From the NCBI GenBank assembly GCA_019637435.1, contig JAHBVO010000002.1, positions 1,589,519 through 1,653,518 on the forward strand: a stretch of DNA of 64,000 nt, written 5' to 3'. Made by a program: the position numbers and the translations under genes. Below are positions 24,817-34,078 of the stretch, one piece after another. Numbering within the stretch: the first letter of the stretch is position 1; the number at the start of each line of letters is the position of its first letter. The notes beneath the pieces are model-generated. The model was not told the origin of the DNA. It saw nothing but the letters and a program-made list of their open reading frames with translations, and made no database searches. Origin of the DNA: Candidatus Obscuribacterales bacterium. GTDB taxonomy: Bacteria > Cyanobacteriota > Vampirovibrionia > Obscuribacterales > Obscuribacteraceae.

Positions 24817-26064
24817 TCAAGCTCTAATTTTTTGAATGGGAACGATCACGGTAAAGGTTGTGCCTTTACCGACTTCGCTGTCTACATCAATCTCTGCATT
24901 ATGCATCGCAGTTATTGCTTTTACGATTGCCAAACCCAATCCGCTTCCGCCATGATCTCTAGAGCGTGCCTTGTCCACTCGGTAGAAGCGATCGAAAATC
25001 CGGGGCAGGGATTCTTCCGGAATTCCAATTCCGGTATCAGATACGGTGATGGTCGCGTGGCTATGATCCGAATAGAGTTCAACATTCACCTCGCCATTGC
25101 TGTCCGTATAGCGCAGTGCGTTTTCTAAAAGGTTGGCGAGCATTCGGTGCAACGGGTCTTGATGTCCGGAGACGATAGGGTCTCCCTCTATCTTCGACGA
25201 GAAGGAGATCGATTTCTGTTGAAATCGATCTTTGAATTCTTCGACAACGTCAACGACCAGCTTTCTCAATGCGATCTGCTCGGGTGTTTTCGTCGGTTTT
25301 TCTGATTCCATTCCGAGCCGCGTTAAGAGGCTCAGGTCTTTGACAATGATGTTCATTCGGTCGACTGCGCGGTTAATGACTTCCAGTCGAGTTCGCAGAG
25401 CGTCAGGCTCGTTAAGCTCCTCGCTCATGTTTTCCGCAGTGGCTCGTACGGTGCTTATCGGTGTGTTCAATTCGTGAGCCACATCGGCAGAAAACTGTCT
25501 CAGCACCTCATAAGAGTCATAAATTGGTTTCGCAGCTTCTTTAGAGAAGTTGTATCCAGCCCAGGCGAGTAGAGCAAAACCCAAGAGCGTGACACTGCAT
25601 ATAGTGACGGCAAACTTCATCATTACCGCGTCGCGTTGGGTCGTCGGCATCTCCACCTGCAAATAGCCGAGAAGTGTATCCTTCACGATAAGCGGTAATA
25701 CCTGTGTTCTGTAGGTGACAGGCAGTCCTTTGATCTCTTGTGGATGTAGAAAAAGTTTCGCGCAGTGATAGCTGCCGTGCGAACCGAGAACTTTTCCGTT
25801 TAAATCGAAGAGTTGAAACGATGCCAGCGGTCTTGAGAACGGCGAGTGAAAACCCGCGCTGTCACTGCCTTCCAGCCATTTGAGATCTTTGCCGTTGAAA
25901 TCAATTAGCTGTGATTGTTCCGCCAGAAGTGACTTCAACTGGTCGTCGAGCGCATCGTTCAATCCGCGTGAGAACAAAAACAGGCTGAGCCCTACCAGCC
26001 CTACGTAGACGCAGAGCGCGAGGAAGACAAATTGAAACGTGACGTTCCAACGGAAAAACTTCAT
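24817..26064 (-). CDS. Sensor histidine kinase
   Basis: 415 residues, inner-membrane sensor. Two membrane helices (about 8-31 and 150-170) frame an extracytoplasmic domain of about 115 residues. The HisKA H-box is FSADVAHELNTPIS with His197 as the phospho-site. ATPase boxes follow: NLLENALRYT (N), DTGIGIP (G1), FDRFYRVDKARSRDHGGSGLGLAIV (F and G2). The signal is unknown. Its ATG overlaps the stop of the response regulator gene by 4 bases, so they are translated together. Confidence 0.95.
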   Translation of the reverse strand: MKFFRWNVTFQFVFLALCVYVGLVGLSLFLFSRGLNDALDDQLKSLLAEQSQLIDFNGKDLKWLEGSDSAGFHSPFSRPLASFQLFDLNGKVLGSHGSYHCAKLFLHPQEIKGLPVTYRTQVLPLIVKDTLLGYLQVEMPTTQRDAVMMKFAVTICSVTLLGFALLAWAGYNFSKEAAKPIYDSYEVLRQFSADVAHELNTPISTVRATAENMSEELNEPDALRTRLEVINRAVDRMNIIVKDLSLLTRLGMESEKPTKTPEQIALRKLVVDVVEEFKDRFQQKSISFSSKIEGDPIVSGHQDPLHRMLANLLENALRYTDSNGEVNVELYSDHSHATITVSDTGIGIPEESLPRIFDRFYRVDKARSRDHGGSGLGLAIVKAITAMHNAEIDVDSEVGKGTTFTVIVPIQKIRA

Positions 26065-26732
26065 TTCATGTCAGGCTCGAATTTGTAGCCAACCCCTCTC
26101 ACGTTCTGGATCACCTTTTCATTGTCCAATTTTTTTCGCAAAATCTTGATATACGTTCGAATCGCGTCAGTCGATACAAGTGTATCGGACGGCCATACCC
26201 GGTCGATGAGCGCGTCGGCGCTAAACACCTGTTGAGGATGGCGCATAAAGAACTCAAGCAAGTTGAACTCTTTCGGCTCCAAATGAATTTCTACGTTTCC
26301 TTTTGAAACTGTTCGCGATACTGGATCTAGTTCCACATCGCCGGCAGTTAAAACAGTTTTTGCCGCCTGCGATGAGCGCCTCAGCGCCGCCCGCGTGCGC
26401 GCCGATAGTTCGCGAAGCGAGAACGGTTTTGTCACATAGTCGTCCGCTCCCGAGTCCAATCCCTTCTCTTTATCGTCCTCGGAATCCTTTGCTGTGAGCA
26501 TGATCACAGGCGTGCGGTTGTTATGGGACCGCATCTTCTGAAGCACTTCCAGTCCGCTCACAAGCGGCAGCATCCAGTCCAATATGACCAGATCGTACTT
26601 CGAGATTTTAAGATAATTGAGCGCGTCTTGACCCGTGTACACGACGTCGATCGTGTGCTGTTCGCGCTTGAACCAGTCCTCGAGTTGCTGAGCCAGATCT
26701 TTTTCGTCTTCGACCAGAAGAATTTTCGCCAA
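26061..26732 (-). CDS. OmpR/PhoB-type response regulator
   Basis: 223 residues. The receiver domain has the acidic pair in VEDE (residues 7-10), phospho-acceptor Asp52 (LVILDWMLP) and the switch Lys in VTKPF. A winged-helix DNA-binding domain fills the C-terminal 95 residues (LEPKEFNLLEFFMRHP, VRGVGYKFEPD). It is the partner of the overlapping histidine kinase. Target genes cannot be told from the sequence. Confidence 0.95.
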   Translation of the reverse strand: MAKILLVEDEKDLAQQLEDWFKREQHTIDVVYTGQDALNYLKISKYDLVILDWMLPLVSGLEVLQKMRSHNNRTPVIMLTAKDSEDDKEKGLDSGADDYVTKPFSLRELSARTRAALRRSSQAAKTVLTAGDVELDPVSRTVSKGNVEIHLEPKEFNLLEFFMRHPQQVFSADALIDRVWPSDTLVSTDAIRTYIKILRKKLDNEKVIQNVRGVGYKFEPDMK

Positions 26733-26794
26733 AGTCTGAGAATCTCCGAAGTGAATAGCTTACAGAGATTATTATGACTGGTTTTAAACTCGGC

Positions 26795-27028
26795 CTAGTG
26801 GGATTTGACCACTGACTTTTTGCTCTTAGCGGTTTGTTGCTGAAGGTTTTCAATTTCAGCCAGTTTCGCTTTTGCCTTCAACCTTTTTTCAAGCTGCTTC
26901 GCAGAGAATGGATAAGAGCACCAGCCGCCACCGTTGGTCGGACACGTCGCAAGTATGGCCGATTCAGCATCTTGAGACTTCTTGGTCGCCCGTTTTGTCG
27001 TGGTAGGCTTACCTGTACTTACTCCCAT
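26795..27028 (-). CDS. Small basic protein of unknown function
   Basis: 77 residues, strongly Lys-rich at both ends (GKPTTTKRATKKSQD and KRLKAKAKLAEIENLQQQ). A short middle part (ILATCPTNGGGWCSYPFSAKQ) holds two cysteines eight residues apart. The C-terminal half is a likely helix. A GAGGAG ribosome site five bases before the ATG at 27028 makes it a credible gene. A TTGACA box lies upstream (minus strand, at 27070-27075), without a good -10. Possibly DNA- or RNA-associated; not recognised. Confidence 0.65.
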   Translation of the reverse strand: MGVSTGKPTTTKRATKKSQDAESAILATCPTNGGGWCSYPFSAKQLEKRLKAKAKLAEIENLQQQTAKSKKSVVKSH

Positions 27029-27171
27029 GATTACTCCTCATCAAGCTCTCATGTTCTACCCTAGCATAAATGTCAATCTTGGGAAGTAGGCAAAATTTTT
27101 CGTTCACGATCTGCCGCTCGTGATTCGGTTCTTCGCCTCTTCTATATGTATGGTATTTTGCGAGCGAATTG

Positions 27172-27693
27172 CTATTCCGGCTCGACACCGATATCTTCGT
27201 TCCATAACGAAGGATGCTCCTGGGCAAAGCCTTTGAGCATCTCGTAGCATTCATCGAGATCTAGATCGATCACGGTTACGCCATTGCTTTTCATGAAATC
27301 GGAAGAGCTTGCGAATGTGCGGTTCTCCCCAGCGATTATTACGGGGATCCCGAATTGAACAATTGCACCTGCGCACATGGCACAGGGCATAAGCGTGGAA
27401 AACATAATGGTGTCTTTGTACGACCGCAGGCGCCCTGTGGCGCGCAGGCAGTCTATTTCGCCGTGCGCCGTCGGGTCTCCGAATTGGATTCGTCGATTAT
27501 GACCGCGACCGATTATCTTGTGGTTTCGTACGAGGACTGAACCAATTGGAATTCCGCCTTCCTCAAGCCCATTGGCCGCTTCTCGGATAGCCTCATCCAT
27601 GAACGCCCGAATTTCATCCTCTGAGGGCATGTGAGAGGCGTCTCTCATTGCTTTATGGGTCTGCGCCCCGTTCGTTTTTCCTTTGTCCGCCAT
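27172..27693 (-). CDS. Cytosine deaminase, fungal Fcy1-like zinc enzyme
   Basis: 173-residue member of the cytidine/deoxycytidylate deaminase superfamily. Zinc ligands and the proton shuttle are His77-x-Glu79 (TAHGEIDCL) and Cys104/Cys107 (PCAMCAGAI). The sequence tracks yeast Fcy1 along its length: EGGIPIG, GRGHNRRIQ, GRLRSYKDT, FGIPVIIAGEN and the ending LWNEDIG all have counterparts there. So it most likely deaminates free cytosine to uracil, not tRNA adenosine. The start is taken as the ATG at 27693; the frame extends to 27774 without support. Divergent from the acyltransferase gene. Confidence 0.82.
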   Translation of the reverse strand: MADKGKTNGAQTHKAMRDASHMPSEDEIRAFMDEAIREAANGLEEGGIPIGSVLVRNHKIIGRGHNRRIQFGDPTAHGEIDCLRATGRLRSYKDTIMFSTLMPCAMCAGAIVQFGIPVIIAGENRTFASSSDFMKSNGVTVIDLDLDECYEMLKGFAQEHPSLWNEDIGVEPE

Positions 27694-27900
27694 GGCTCTT
27701 CTGTCTAGTAATCGAACTGTCGCCTGTATTTCTACCAAGATACCATTAAGTTGTTGAACGTCGGAGAGTTGCAACGCAATTATCGGCGGCGTCTATTCGG
27801 CGGAAAACAGTGCTCGAACTGTTTTTCAGTCGTTCTGCAGCATTTGCTAACCCGATATCGTAAATGTGTTGGCACTTGCACAATTGAGAGTGAGGTCCTT

Positions 27901-28641
27901 ATGTCTATCGCCGTGTTACCCAGAGCTTCCAGATACGCCATGCCTAAAGATGGCAAAACGCCGCTTGGTTACGCCTTTTGGAACTTCGTCAATGAGCTGG
28001 TCGTAGTCTCTCAGTTCAGAAATTTTGAAGTTAGCGGTGTGGAAAATCTTCCGGAAGACGGCGCCTTCCTGTTGATTGCTAACCACTCGAAACGCTGGGA
28101 CGGTCCGGTTGTTCAATATCTATTGAACCGCAGAGCCAACTACATGGTTTCACCCAATGAGATGCGTGGTTTGCAAGGTGCCGCCGTTATGAGCGTCGGT
28201 GCGTTTCCCGCCAACCCTCGCCTGGACCCGGTTGGCTACGCAGTGAAGCAGCTAGGCGCCGGTGAACCGGTAGTGGTTTTTCCGGAAGGAAATATCTTCT
28301 ACGACGACGATATCCATCCGTTCAAGCCCGGCGTGGCGAAGATCATTATCAACGCCGCGTCTGCCGGCCATCGCGTTCCAATTATTCCCGCATACATTAG
28401 CTATGGACGTGGAAAATCGCCCTCGACCGTTAAAATCACTATTGGAAAACCGATTGCGCTTGACGAACGCCTACCCAAAAGAGGCGTCGAATCGTCCAGT
28501 GACAGGAACGAGCACCGCGAGCTTTCTCAACTCCTTTACGACGAGGTAGCTGCTCTTCGCGACGGCAACAAACCGAAAGTCAGCGCTGCCAGCGCGCTCA
28601 AAATCGAAGAAGCGCTCTCGTCGCTCCAATGCACTGCTTAG
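27901..28641 (+). CDS. 1-acyl-glycerol-3-phosphate acyltransferase family protein (PlsC-like)
   Basis: 246 residues. The acyltransferase motif I is NHSKRWD (His62-x4-Asp67) and motif III is FPEGN (127-131), with VPIIPAYI as the later hydrophobic block. It has no clear membrane helix apart from the amphipathic N-terminal part, as is common in this family. The likely role is acyl transfer to a lysophospholipid in membrane lipid synthesis. The ATG at 27901 has GTGAGG six bases upstream. The stop is separated by one base from the convergent FecR-like gene. Confidence 0.9.
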   Translation: MSIAVLPRASRYAMPKDGKTPLGYAFWNFVNELVVVSQFRNFEVSGVENLPEDGAFLLIANHSKRWDGPVVQYLLNRRANYMVSPNEMRGLQGAAVMSVGAFPANPRLDPVGYAVKQLGAGEPVVVFPEGNIFYDDDIHPFKPGVAKIIINAASAGHRVPIIPAYISYGRGKSPSTVKITIGKPIALDERLPKRGVESSSDRNEHRELSQLLYDEVAALRDGNKPKVSAASALKIEEALSSLQCTA

Positions 28642-28642
28642 T

Positions 28643-29554
28643 TTATTCTTCGACTTTGAAGCCTTGCGTGCCGTTTTTATAGTTTAAAACCGCTGCCATC
28701 TTCGACATATCGCCGAGGATTCGACGCTCTTTCACGCCGGTTGAGGACTGTCTCAGATCGGCGATCACATCATTCGCCTTCATGACGCTCTCAACTGAGA
28801 TTTCGCTGATTGCCAGGTGACCGCTTTCCAATATTTTGAAGTGGCGACGAGCTACTCCATCGCGTGGTCTCATATCTGCACGTGTGAGCTTGTGGTCGGC
28901 GCCGACCATCTCGAAACCTGCTGCGATTGTCACAGTCGGGTCAGACGCGCCCGCGAACGGTCCTTGATTTAATTGCGCTTTGATGGTTTGTCCGCCGCCA
29001 TCGAGATTGGTGACGCGCAAAGTTCCGTTTTCAAACTTGCAGAGAACGTCTCCATCAGCCGCGACCGAGATGTTGCCGTAAGGCGTTTTGATCATGGCCA
29101 GGCGCGATGGTTTCTTGACTGAAACCAAAATCTCGCCTTTCTTCAAGACTACGATGTAGTCTCCTTCCATCTTGTACTCGGAGCCAGGCTTGAATTTAAC
29201 AGTGATACCGTTGGTTGGTCCGGTAAGAGCACTCTCTTGCGGGAAGGCGCTATCGGGGAGGCGCATGATGCCGTTGAGCGCGATTGCTCCAAAGTCGTAA
29301 TTAACCATCGGCAAATTTGCGCCGGTTTGAAAAGCGTTCAAATTCGGTTGAACGTCCGTCGGCACAACGATCGGAGGCGTTGTGACCGGATTCACGGTGG
29401 GATTGAAAATCACCGGATTCTGCATCGGGCTCGGGCCATAGTCCATTCCCGCTGTGAGGCGTGGAGCGAGCGTCGCGCCCAGAACAAAGGTGAGCACGAT
29501 GGCGGAGACTGCCAGCCGTGAATATCTGTTGGTTTCCGGTTTGTTATCTGACAT
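28643..29554 (-). CDS. FecR-like domain protein sharing the tail module of the giant surface proteins
   Basis: 303 residues. A single N-terminal membrane segment or signal peptide (LAVSAIVLTFVLGATLAPRL) leads to a Pro/Asn-rich stretch. A FecR-like beta domain follows (about 130-230: ILVSVKKPSRLAMIKTPYGN, ISVAADGDVLCKFENGTL, VTIAAGFEMVG). The last 70 residues (GHLAISEISVESVMKAND to MAAVLNYKNGTQGF) are helical. The same order (wall-like beta domain, TP.G.I/ISV repeat, about 70-residue helical tail ending in a 'AVL' helix) closes both giant proteins in this window. The start at 29554 is chosen by position; no strong ribosome site is visible. Confidence 0.72.
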   Translation of the reverse strand: MSDNKPETNRYSRLAVSAIVLTFVLGATLAPRLTAGMDYGPSPMQNPVIFNPTVNPVTTPPIVVPTDVQPNLNAFQTGANLPMVNYDFGAIALNGIMRLPDSAFPQESALTGPTNGITVKFKPGSEYKMEGDYIVVLKKGEILVSVKKPSRLAMIKTPYGNISVAADGDVLCKFENGTLRVTNLDGGGQTIKAQLNQGPFAGASDPTVTIAAGFEMVGADHKLTRADMRPRDGVARRHFKILESGHLAISEISVESVMKANDVIADLRQSSTGVKERRILGDMSKMAAVLNYKNGTQGFKVEE

Positions 29555-29775
29555 GTCGTATATCGCCAACTTGGTAATAGGATCTGTACGTTAACTTGAC
29601 TACTTCGAAATTTAGGTGGACGCCCATAGAACCGGACCTAGTATAAATGGTTTAGGGCTATATTGGACCAATTGGTAAATTGGACAACGCTTATAGTTAA
29701 ACTGTATGGTGCATTTGCTGCGGATTATTGTTGCGATTAAAAGGCGTTAGCCTTCTATAGCTGTCAGGGGTGACG

Positions 29776-30465
29776 ATGAACAAAATTTCTATGTTGCTGG
29801 TCGTGATTGTCTCGGCAAGTGTTTTGAGCGCATGCAAAAGTGGCGCTCCAGGAGGCGGTGCTACGACCGACACTTCCGCGCAGTCTTCCGCTTCAAGTAG
29901 CGGAGATCTCGCCACCAGGGGCACTGCTGAAACCTCTCAGAAAGCCGACGAACCGCAAATCGACTATATGCGTCGTGACATAGACGTCAACATCAAAGAT
30001 GGTAACGATGCGCTTCAAAAGAAGGATTACGACCGCGCCGAGAAGATATTTCTCGTGGCGTTGAATCAATGCGATTTGTACATCGGTCAAGAAGCAAGGC
30101 AAGCCGCGATTCTCAACAACCTGGCTGCAATCTACGAAGAAAAGGAAATGTATTTACAGGCTGTTCCACTTCTGACGAAAGCGCAAAAGCTTTTCATCAG
30201 AGCGTTTGGTCGGAAGAGTCAAGCCGTTTACATCACTCTCGGCAACCTCGGGCGCGTGCTGGCGAAGCAGCACCGATGGGAAGAAGCCGCGAATGTTTAT
30301 CAGACCGCAGTGGGTCTGATGGAAGAGGATGCCAAAGTAGTCAAGTCTGAATCGTACCGTGAGATGTTGGACAAATGCGGTGAAGCCTGGGAAAAGGCCG
30401 GAAACGCTTTCAAAGCGAATAAAATCAATGCGAAGATAAAGGCGCTCAAAGCACCTGCTAAATAG
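29776..30465 (+). CDS. TPR lipoprotein
   Basis: 229 residues. The signal sequence ends in the lipobox LSAC, so Cys20 should be lipidated and the protein anchored to a membrane. A Ser/Thr/Gly linker of about 45 residues precedes three TPR-like units (DYDRAEKIFLVALNQCD, ILNNLAAIYEEKEMYLQAV, LGNLGRVLAKQHRWEEAANVY). AGGGG at 29766-29770 supports the ATG at 29776. It lies 31 bases before the DUF2207 gene, likely one operon. Confidence 0.85.
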   Translation: MNKISMLLVVIVSASVLSACKSGAPGGGATTDTSAQSSASSSGDLATRGTAETSQKADEPQIDYMRRDIDVNIKDGNDALQKKDYDRAEKIFLVALNQCDLYIGQEARQAAILNNLAAIYEEKEMYLQAVPLLTKAQKLFIRAFGRKSQAVYITLGNLGRVLAKQHRWEEAANVYQTAVGLMEEDAKVVKSESYREMLDKCGEAWEKAGNAFKANKINAKIKALKAPAK

Positions 30466-30496
30466 TTCGCGTTGTCCGCCAGGCAGAGGATGGAAT

Positions 30497-32182
30497 ATGA
30501 GTTATCGATTCGCTAAGAATGCGATGGTATCGCTACTGGTATCGATTACTGGACTGCTAGTCTGTCTACCGGCTCGCGCTGAAGTGATTCGATATTTCGA
30601 TACCTCGATTGTCGTTCAGAAAGATTCAACCATCTACGTTACCGAGTCGATCTCGTATGACTTCGATAACTCGAAGAGAAACGGTTTTACTCGAAATATC
30701 CCGACCACGATTCAACGATCGGGTGGAACCTACTCAGTTGATTTTCGCTTCTTAGGAGTCACCGAGGGTGGTGACGACCGTCCAGTGAAGGCGCGCGTGG
30801 TTAAACATGACGATGCTGCAATTGTGACTATTGGCGAGCCGCATGTTCCGATGACCGGCAAGCATGTTTTCAAATTCCGATACGCACTGCGAAATGGTGT
30901 CAATTATTTTGAAGGTACACCCGAACTCGTCTTCGACGCGACGGGCGGTGAGTGGCCGGTGCCAATCGAGCGCGCTCGAGTATTGCTGTATCCTCCTGCC
31001 GGTGTGATGCCTTCCCAGATGACTCGGAGCGCGTACGTCGGCGATCCATCTGGAAAGGATAAGGTGAACATACGTCTGCAAAATTCTTTTGCCCAATTCA
31101 CCGCAGCGCCCGTGAATCCGGGGCAAAACTTCGTTGTGATTGCCGACTTCCCCACAGGTTCAATCGCGCCGCCGTCGATATTCAGGCAGATGCTCTACTG
31201 GTTGGATGACTGGTGGCCTGCGCTTTTCGTGCCGGCTTTCACAGGAGCTGCGCTGTATGTTTTGTGGTGGCACTTCGGGCGTGACGCTGCCAATCCGGAG
31301 GAAATAGTTGTTGCCTGGGACCCACCTACCGAGATGACGCCAGCGGAAGTCGGCACGCTGTACGACGAGCGTTGCGACATGCAAGACATTATCGCTACGC
31401 TTATAGACCTTGCGGCTCGTGGTCATTTGAAAATTCGCGAAGTTGCTAAACGAAATGCCATGGGATTCGGAAATTTCGACTACCTGTTTATTAAAACCGA
31501 GGCAGCTGGCGATGATGCACCGCTGCGGAAATACGAAAAGGATTTTTTGAGCGCAATTTTTGGAACTCGTGACGAGATACTTCTGTCCGATCTGAAGAAC
31601 AGCTTCGCTTCTCGCATTCCTGCCATACGTGATGAAATCTATGACGCATTGGCTCAGGAAGGCTATTTCCTTCAGAATCCGGAGGTCGTGCGAAAGCAGT
31701 ATCGAACGATGGCCGTGTTCTTCAGTTTGATAGGAATGATTTTGATACTGGCCTCAAGCGGCAATGCGGTCTTGGCACCATTCGGTATCGGGCTGTTCGT
31801 TTCCGCGGCTTTGATCGGAACCTTCGCGTTCGCTATGCCGGCGCGGACGCAGAAAGGCATCGTGGCATTGCGACGCTCGTTAGGATTCGCTATTTTTCTG
31901 AATGATGTCGAGGGGCGTCACGTAGAGGCGCTTGTGGCCAGTGACCCGACAGTGTTCGGAAGACTGTTGCCGTACACCATGGTTCTCGGAGCGGCAGATA
32001 AATGGGCGGAGGATTTTCTCGGCGTGCTTCACGAACCGCCCGATTGGTTTGAGCCGAATAACGCTGCATCTGCAGACTATAAATTCTCGCCCATTCAGTT
32101 TGTCGAAGACCTCGGAGCCGGGATGAGGACAATGGAATTGACCATGGTTTCAGAGCCTTACGGAGCAAGTCCGCACTTTTAA
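30497..32182 (+). CDS. DUF2207-family membrane protein
   Basis: 561 residues. A signal peptide (MVSLLVSITGLLVCLPARA) precedes an extracytoplasmic beta domain that starts EVIRYFDTSIVVQKDSTIYV and includes RNIPTTI and YALRNGVNYF, the standard layout of DUF2207/YciQ-type proteins. A membrane helix (ALFVPAFTGAALYVLWWHF, about 248-266) leads to a cytoplasmic part with DPPTEMTPAEVGTLYDE, then two more helices (about 413-455) and a C-terminal cytoplasmic domain. The function is unknown for the family. GAGG lies upstream of the ATG. Confidence 0.88.
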   Translation: MSYRFAKNAMVSLLVSITGLLVCLPARAEVIRYFDTSIVVQKDSTIYVTESISYDFDNSKRNGFTRNIPTTIQRSGGTYSVDFRFLGVTEGGDDRPVKARVVKHDDAAIVTIGEPHVPMTGKHVFKFRYALRNGVNYFEGTPELVFDATGGEWPVPIERARVLLYPPAGVMPSQMTRSAYVGDPSGKDKVNIRLQNSFAQFTAAPVNPGQNFVVIADFPTGSIAPPSIFRQMLYWLDDWWPALFVPAFTGAALYVLWWHFGRDAANPEEIVVAWDPPTEMTPAEVGTLYDERCDMQDIIATLIDLAARGHLKIREVAKRNAMGFGNFDYLFIKTEAAGDDAPLRKYEKDFLSAIFGTRDEILLSDLKNSFASRIPAIRDEIYDALAQEGYFLQNPEVVRKQYRTMAVFFSLIGMILILASSGNAVLAPFGIGLFVSAALIGTFAFAMPARTQKGIVALRRSLGFAIFLNDVEGRHVEALVASDPTVFGRLLPYTMVLGAADKWAEDFLGVLHEPPDWFEPNNAASADYKFSPIQFVEDLGAGMRTMELTMVSEPYGASPHF

Positions 32183-32363
32183 GGCGGAAAAACCCTGATC
32201 TTTTCGGACGCCGGTCATCGGTTCAGCGAAATCGGGGAACAAAGCGTTATTGAAACAATTCACAAGAGTTAACCTCACAAGGTGGGTAAACGTTTCAAAC
32301 GTGGAACATGGCTAATAAGCTATCCCGGCGTTTTGCTGCCAAATTTCAAGGAGTAGATTTGCG

Positions 32364-33404
32364 ATGTCCAAATCCCGTTCTATGCCAAACGACGCTTCTA
32401 CCCGGTCTTTTCAAAGGAAACTCCAGCACAGTCTAATGGCCGTCTCTCTCAGTTTTTCCCTGATTGGTGCGACGAGTTCGCCAGCAAAGGCTTTGGATTC
32501 CGATGACGTGGGTTTTTACGGATCGGTGACGGTTCAGAGAGCTGCTCAGGCCGCGGCTTCCGCGATGAAGAAAGGCGAGTGGGCTGTTGCTCAAGGAGAG
32601 TTTAAAAAGGCAATCGGACAAGCTCCGGACCAGGAAGATTTCTATTTCGGGTTGTATGAGACCAGTTATAAATTGCTTCAGTGGGAGCAAGTCGCAATGG
32701 CTCTCGAAGAGCTATTCAATAAAAATCCGAAGTACAAAGATCAAATGCTTCTCGAGTACGGTGAGGCACTGTTTCACTTGAACCGTTACGATGAAGCCGA
32801 GCCCGTACTGAAGAAAGCGCTGACTAAAGTCAGTGAGCCGTCGATAGTAGAGACGCGTTTGAAGCGCCTTGTAGAGAAGAGCATCATCGTTCACAAACCT
32901 GAAGTGGGACCAATCATTGCCTATAAGGAACCGGAGAAATACGTAGCACCAGCTCGAGAGGGAATTCTCGATGCATCTGATGTTCATGAACATACGTCAC
33001 GCAAAGCACTGACGTTCTTGAATGCTTTTATGAAGTGCGAAGGCGTGTTCGTAGCTGAGTACAAAGGATATGAGCACGAGGGACCAGTCTCGTACTACAA
33101 ACCACCGCAGGCTAACTTCCACATCGTTGAATACCTGAAGGGACCGCCTCTCAGTCGGACATTGCCAGTCAAATATGAATTCCACGAGAAAATCGTCGGT
33201 GAGGAAAAACCAAAAGACTGGACGTTTACGGAAGACAAAATGCCGAAGAAGGGCTCCAAATGGCTTATCTTCATTCCAAACTGCGTGCCGATTGACGGAC
33301 AGTTTGAAACCTTCCACGGTTCATACGGCAGGCAAGAATGGAACGAGCATAACATCGACGAAATCCACAGAATTATCCAAGAGCACCAGGGTCAAGCGAA
33401 GTAA
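32364..33404 (+). CDS. Secreted TPR protein, type A
   Basis: 346 residues. A signal peptide (LMAVSLSFSLIGATSSPAKA) is followed by the marker DDVGFYGSVTV, two to three TPR-like units (WAVAQGEFKKAI, WEQVAMALEELFNKNP, NRYDEAEPVLKKAL) and a C-terminal domain of about 140 residues. That domain includes EGVFVAEYKGYEHEGPVSYY, KGSKWLIFIPNCVPIDGQ and FETFHGSYGRQEWNEHNIDE. The whole protein is paralogous to the one at 34817-35788. AAGGAG lies upstream of the start. It opens a four-gene block in the order A-B-B'-A'. Function unknown; the C-terminal domain is not one I recognise. Confidence 0.82.
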   Translation: MSKSRSMPNDASTRSFQRKLQHSLMAVSLSFSLIGATSSPAKALDSDDVGFYGSVTVQRAAQAAASAMKKGEWAVAQGEFKKAIGQAPDQEDFYFGLYETSYKLLQWEQVAMALEELFNKNPKYKDQMLLEYGEALFHLNRYDEAEPVLKKALTKVSEPSIVETRLKRLVEKSIIVHKPEVGPIIAYKEPEKYVAPAREGILDASDVHEHTSRKALTFLNAFMKCEGVFVAEYKGYEHEGPVSYYKPPQANFHIVEYLKGPPLSRTLPVKYEFHEKIVGEEKPKDWTFTEDKMPKKGSKWLIFIPNCVPIDGQFETFHGSYGRQEWNEHNIDEIHRIIQEHQGQAK

Positions 33405-33439
33405 TCCAGCAACTTGTCTTGAGACACGGAGGTTTGTAA

Positions 33440-34033
33440 ATGTCCAAACGAGTTATGAACGCTGCTCTAGCTCTTGCCGTGGTGGCTTCGTCCATAAGCG
33501 TCTCGCCTGCGAGCGCACAGCTTGAGGCTTCGCAGATTCAGAAACGCAAAGAGGTTATTCACGCGTGCCTGCTTCAGATTTACATCGACAAGAAGCAACG
33601 TCCGCAGGCACTGGCTGAATACGCCATCATGGTCGGTTTGAAACCGGATGACCCTAAGCTTCGATATGCTTACGGTCGATACGTGGCTGCCAGTCAGACA
33701 CCTGGTGATATCGCAGCTGGTATCACCCAACTCAAGAAGGCTGTGCAGCTTGATCCTTCTAACGCCACCTATAATGGGGTTCTAGGAGCGCTATATTTGA
33801 AGGCTAAGAACCCCAACGAGGCTTTGAAGTGGTTGCGCACCGCTGTGCAGTATGGCGGGCAGGAGTACAAGAAAAGCTATGAGGAGACGTTTAAATACAT
33901 CGAAGGCAACAAGCGGATTGCTGAGATGAAGAAGCGTCAGGAGGAAGTGAAGAAACAGCAGACTGCCCAGGCTAGTGCTGGTGGCGCAGCTGGTGGCAAG
34001 AAGTCGTCCGATGATGACGATGATGATTGGTAG
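33440..34033 (+). CDS. Secreted TPR protein, type B, with poly-Asp-Trp end
   Basis: 197 residues. Signal peptide (ALALAVVASSISVSPASA), then ASQIQKRKEVIHACLLQIYI and TPR units (RPQALAEYAIMVGLKPDDPK, GITQLKKAVQLDPSNATYNG, AKNPNEALKWLRTAVQYG). A charged helix (MKKRQEEVKKQQ) leads to a low-complexity Gly/Ala linker and the terminal sequence SSDDDDDDW. The poly-Asp-Trp ending is shared with its neighbour and is unusual. GGAGG lies seven bases before the ATG. Confidence 0.82.
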   Translation: MSKRVMNAALALAVVASSISVSPASAQLEASQIQKRKEVIHACLLQIYIDKKQRPQALAEYAIMVGLKPDDPKLRYAYGRYVAASQTPGDIAAGITQLKKAVQLDPSNATYNGVLGALYLKAKNPNEALKWLRTAVQYGGQEYKKSYEETFKYIEGNKRIAEMKKRQEEVKKQQTAQASAGGAAGGKKSSDDDDDDW

Positions 34034-34078
34034 AGTGTCGTGAGAGCGGCTTTTGGTAGTTACTTTGAGGGATTTATA

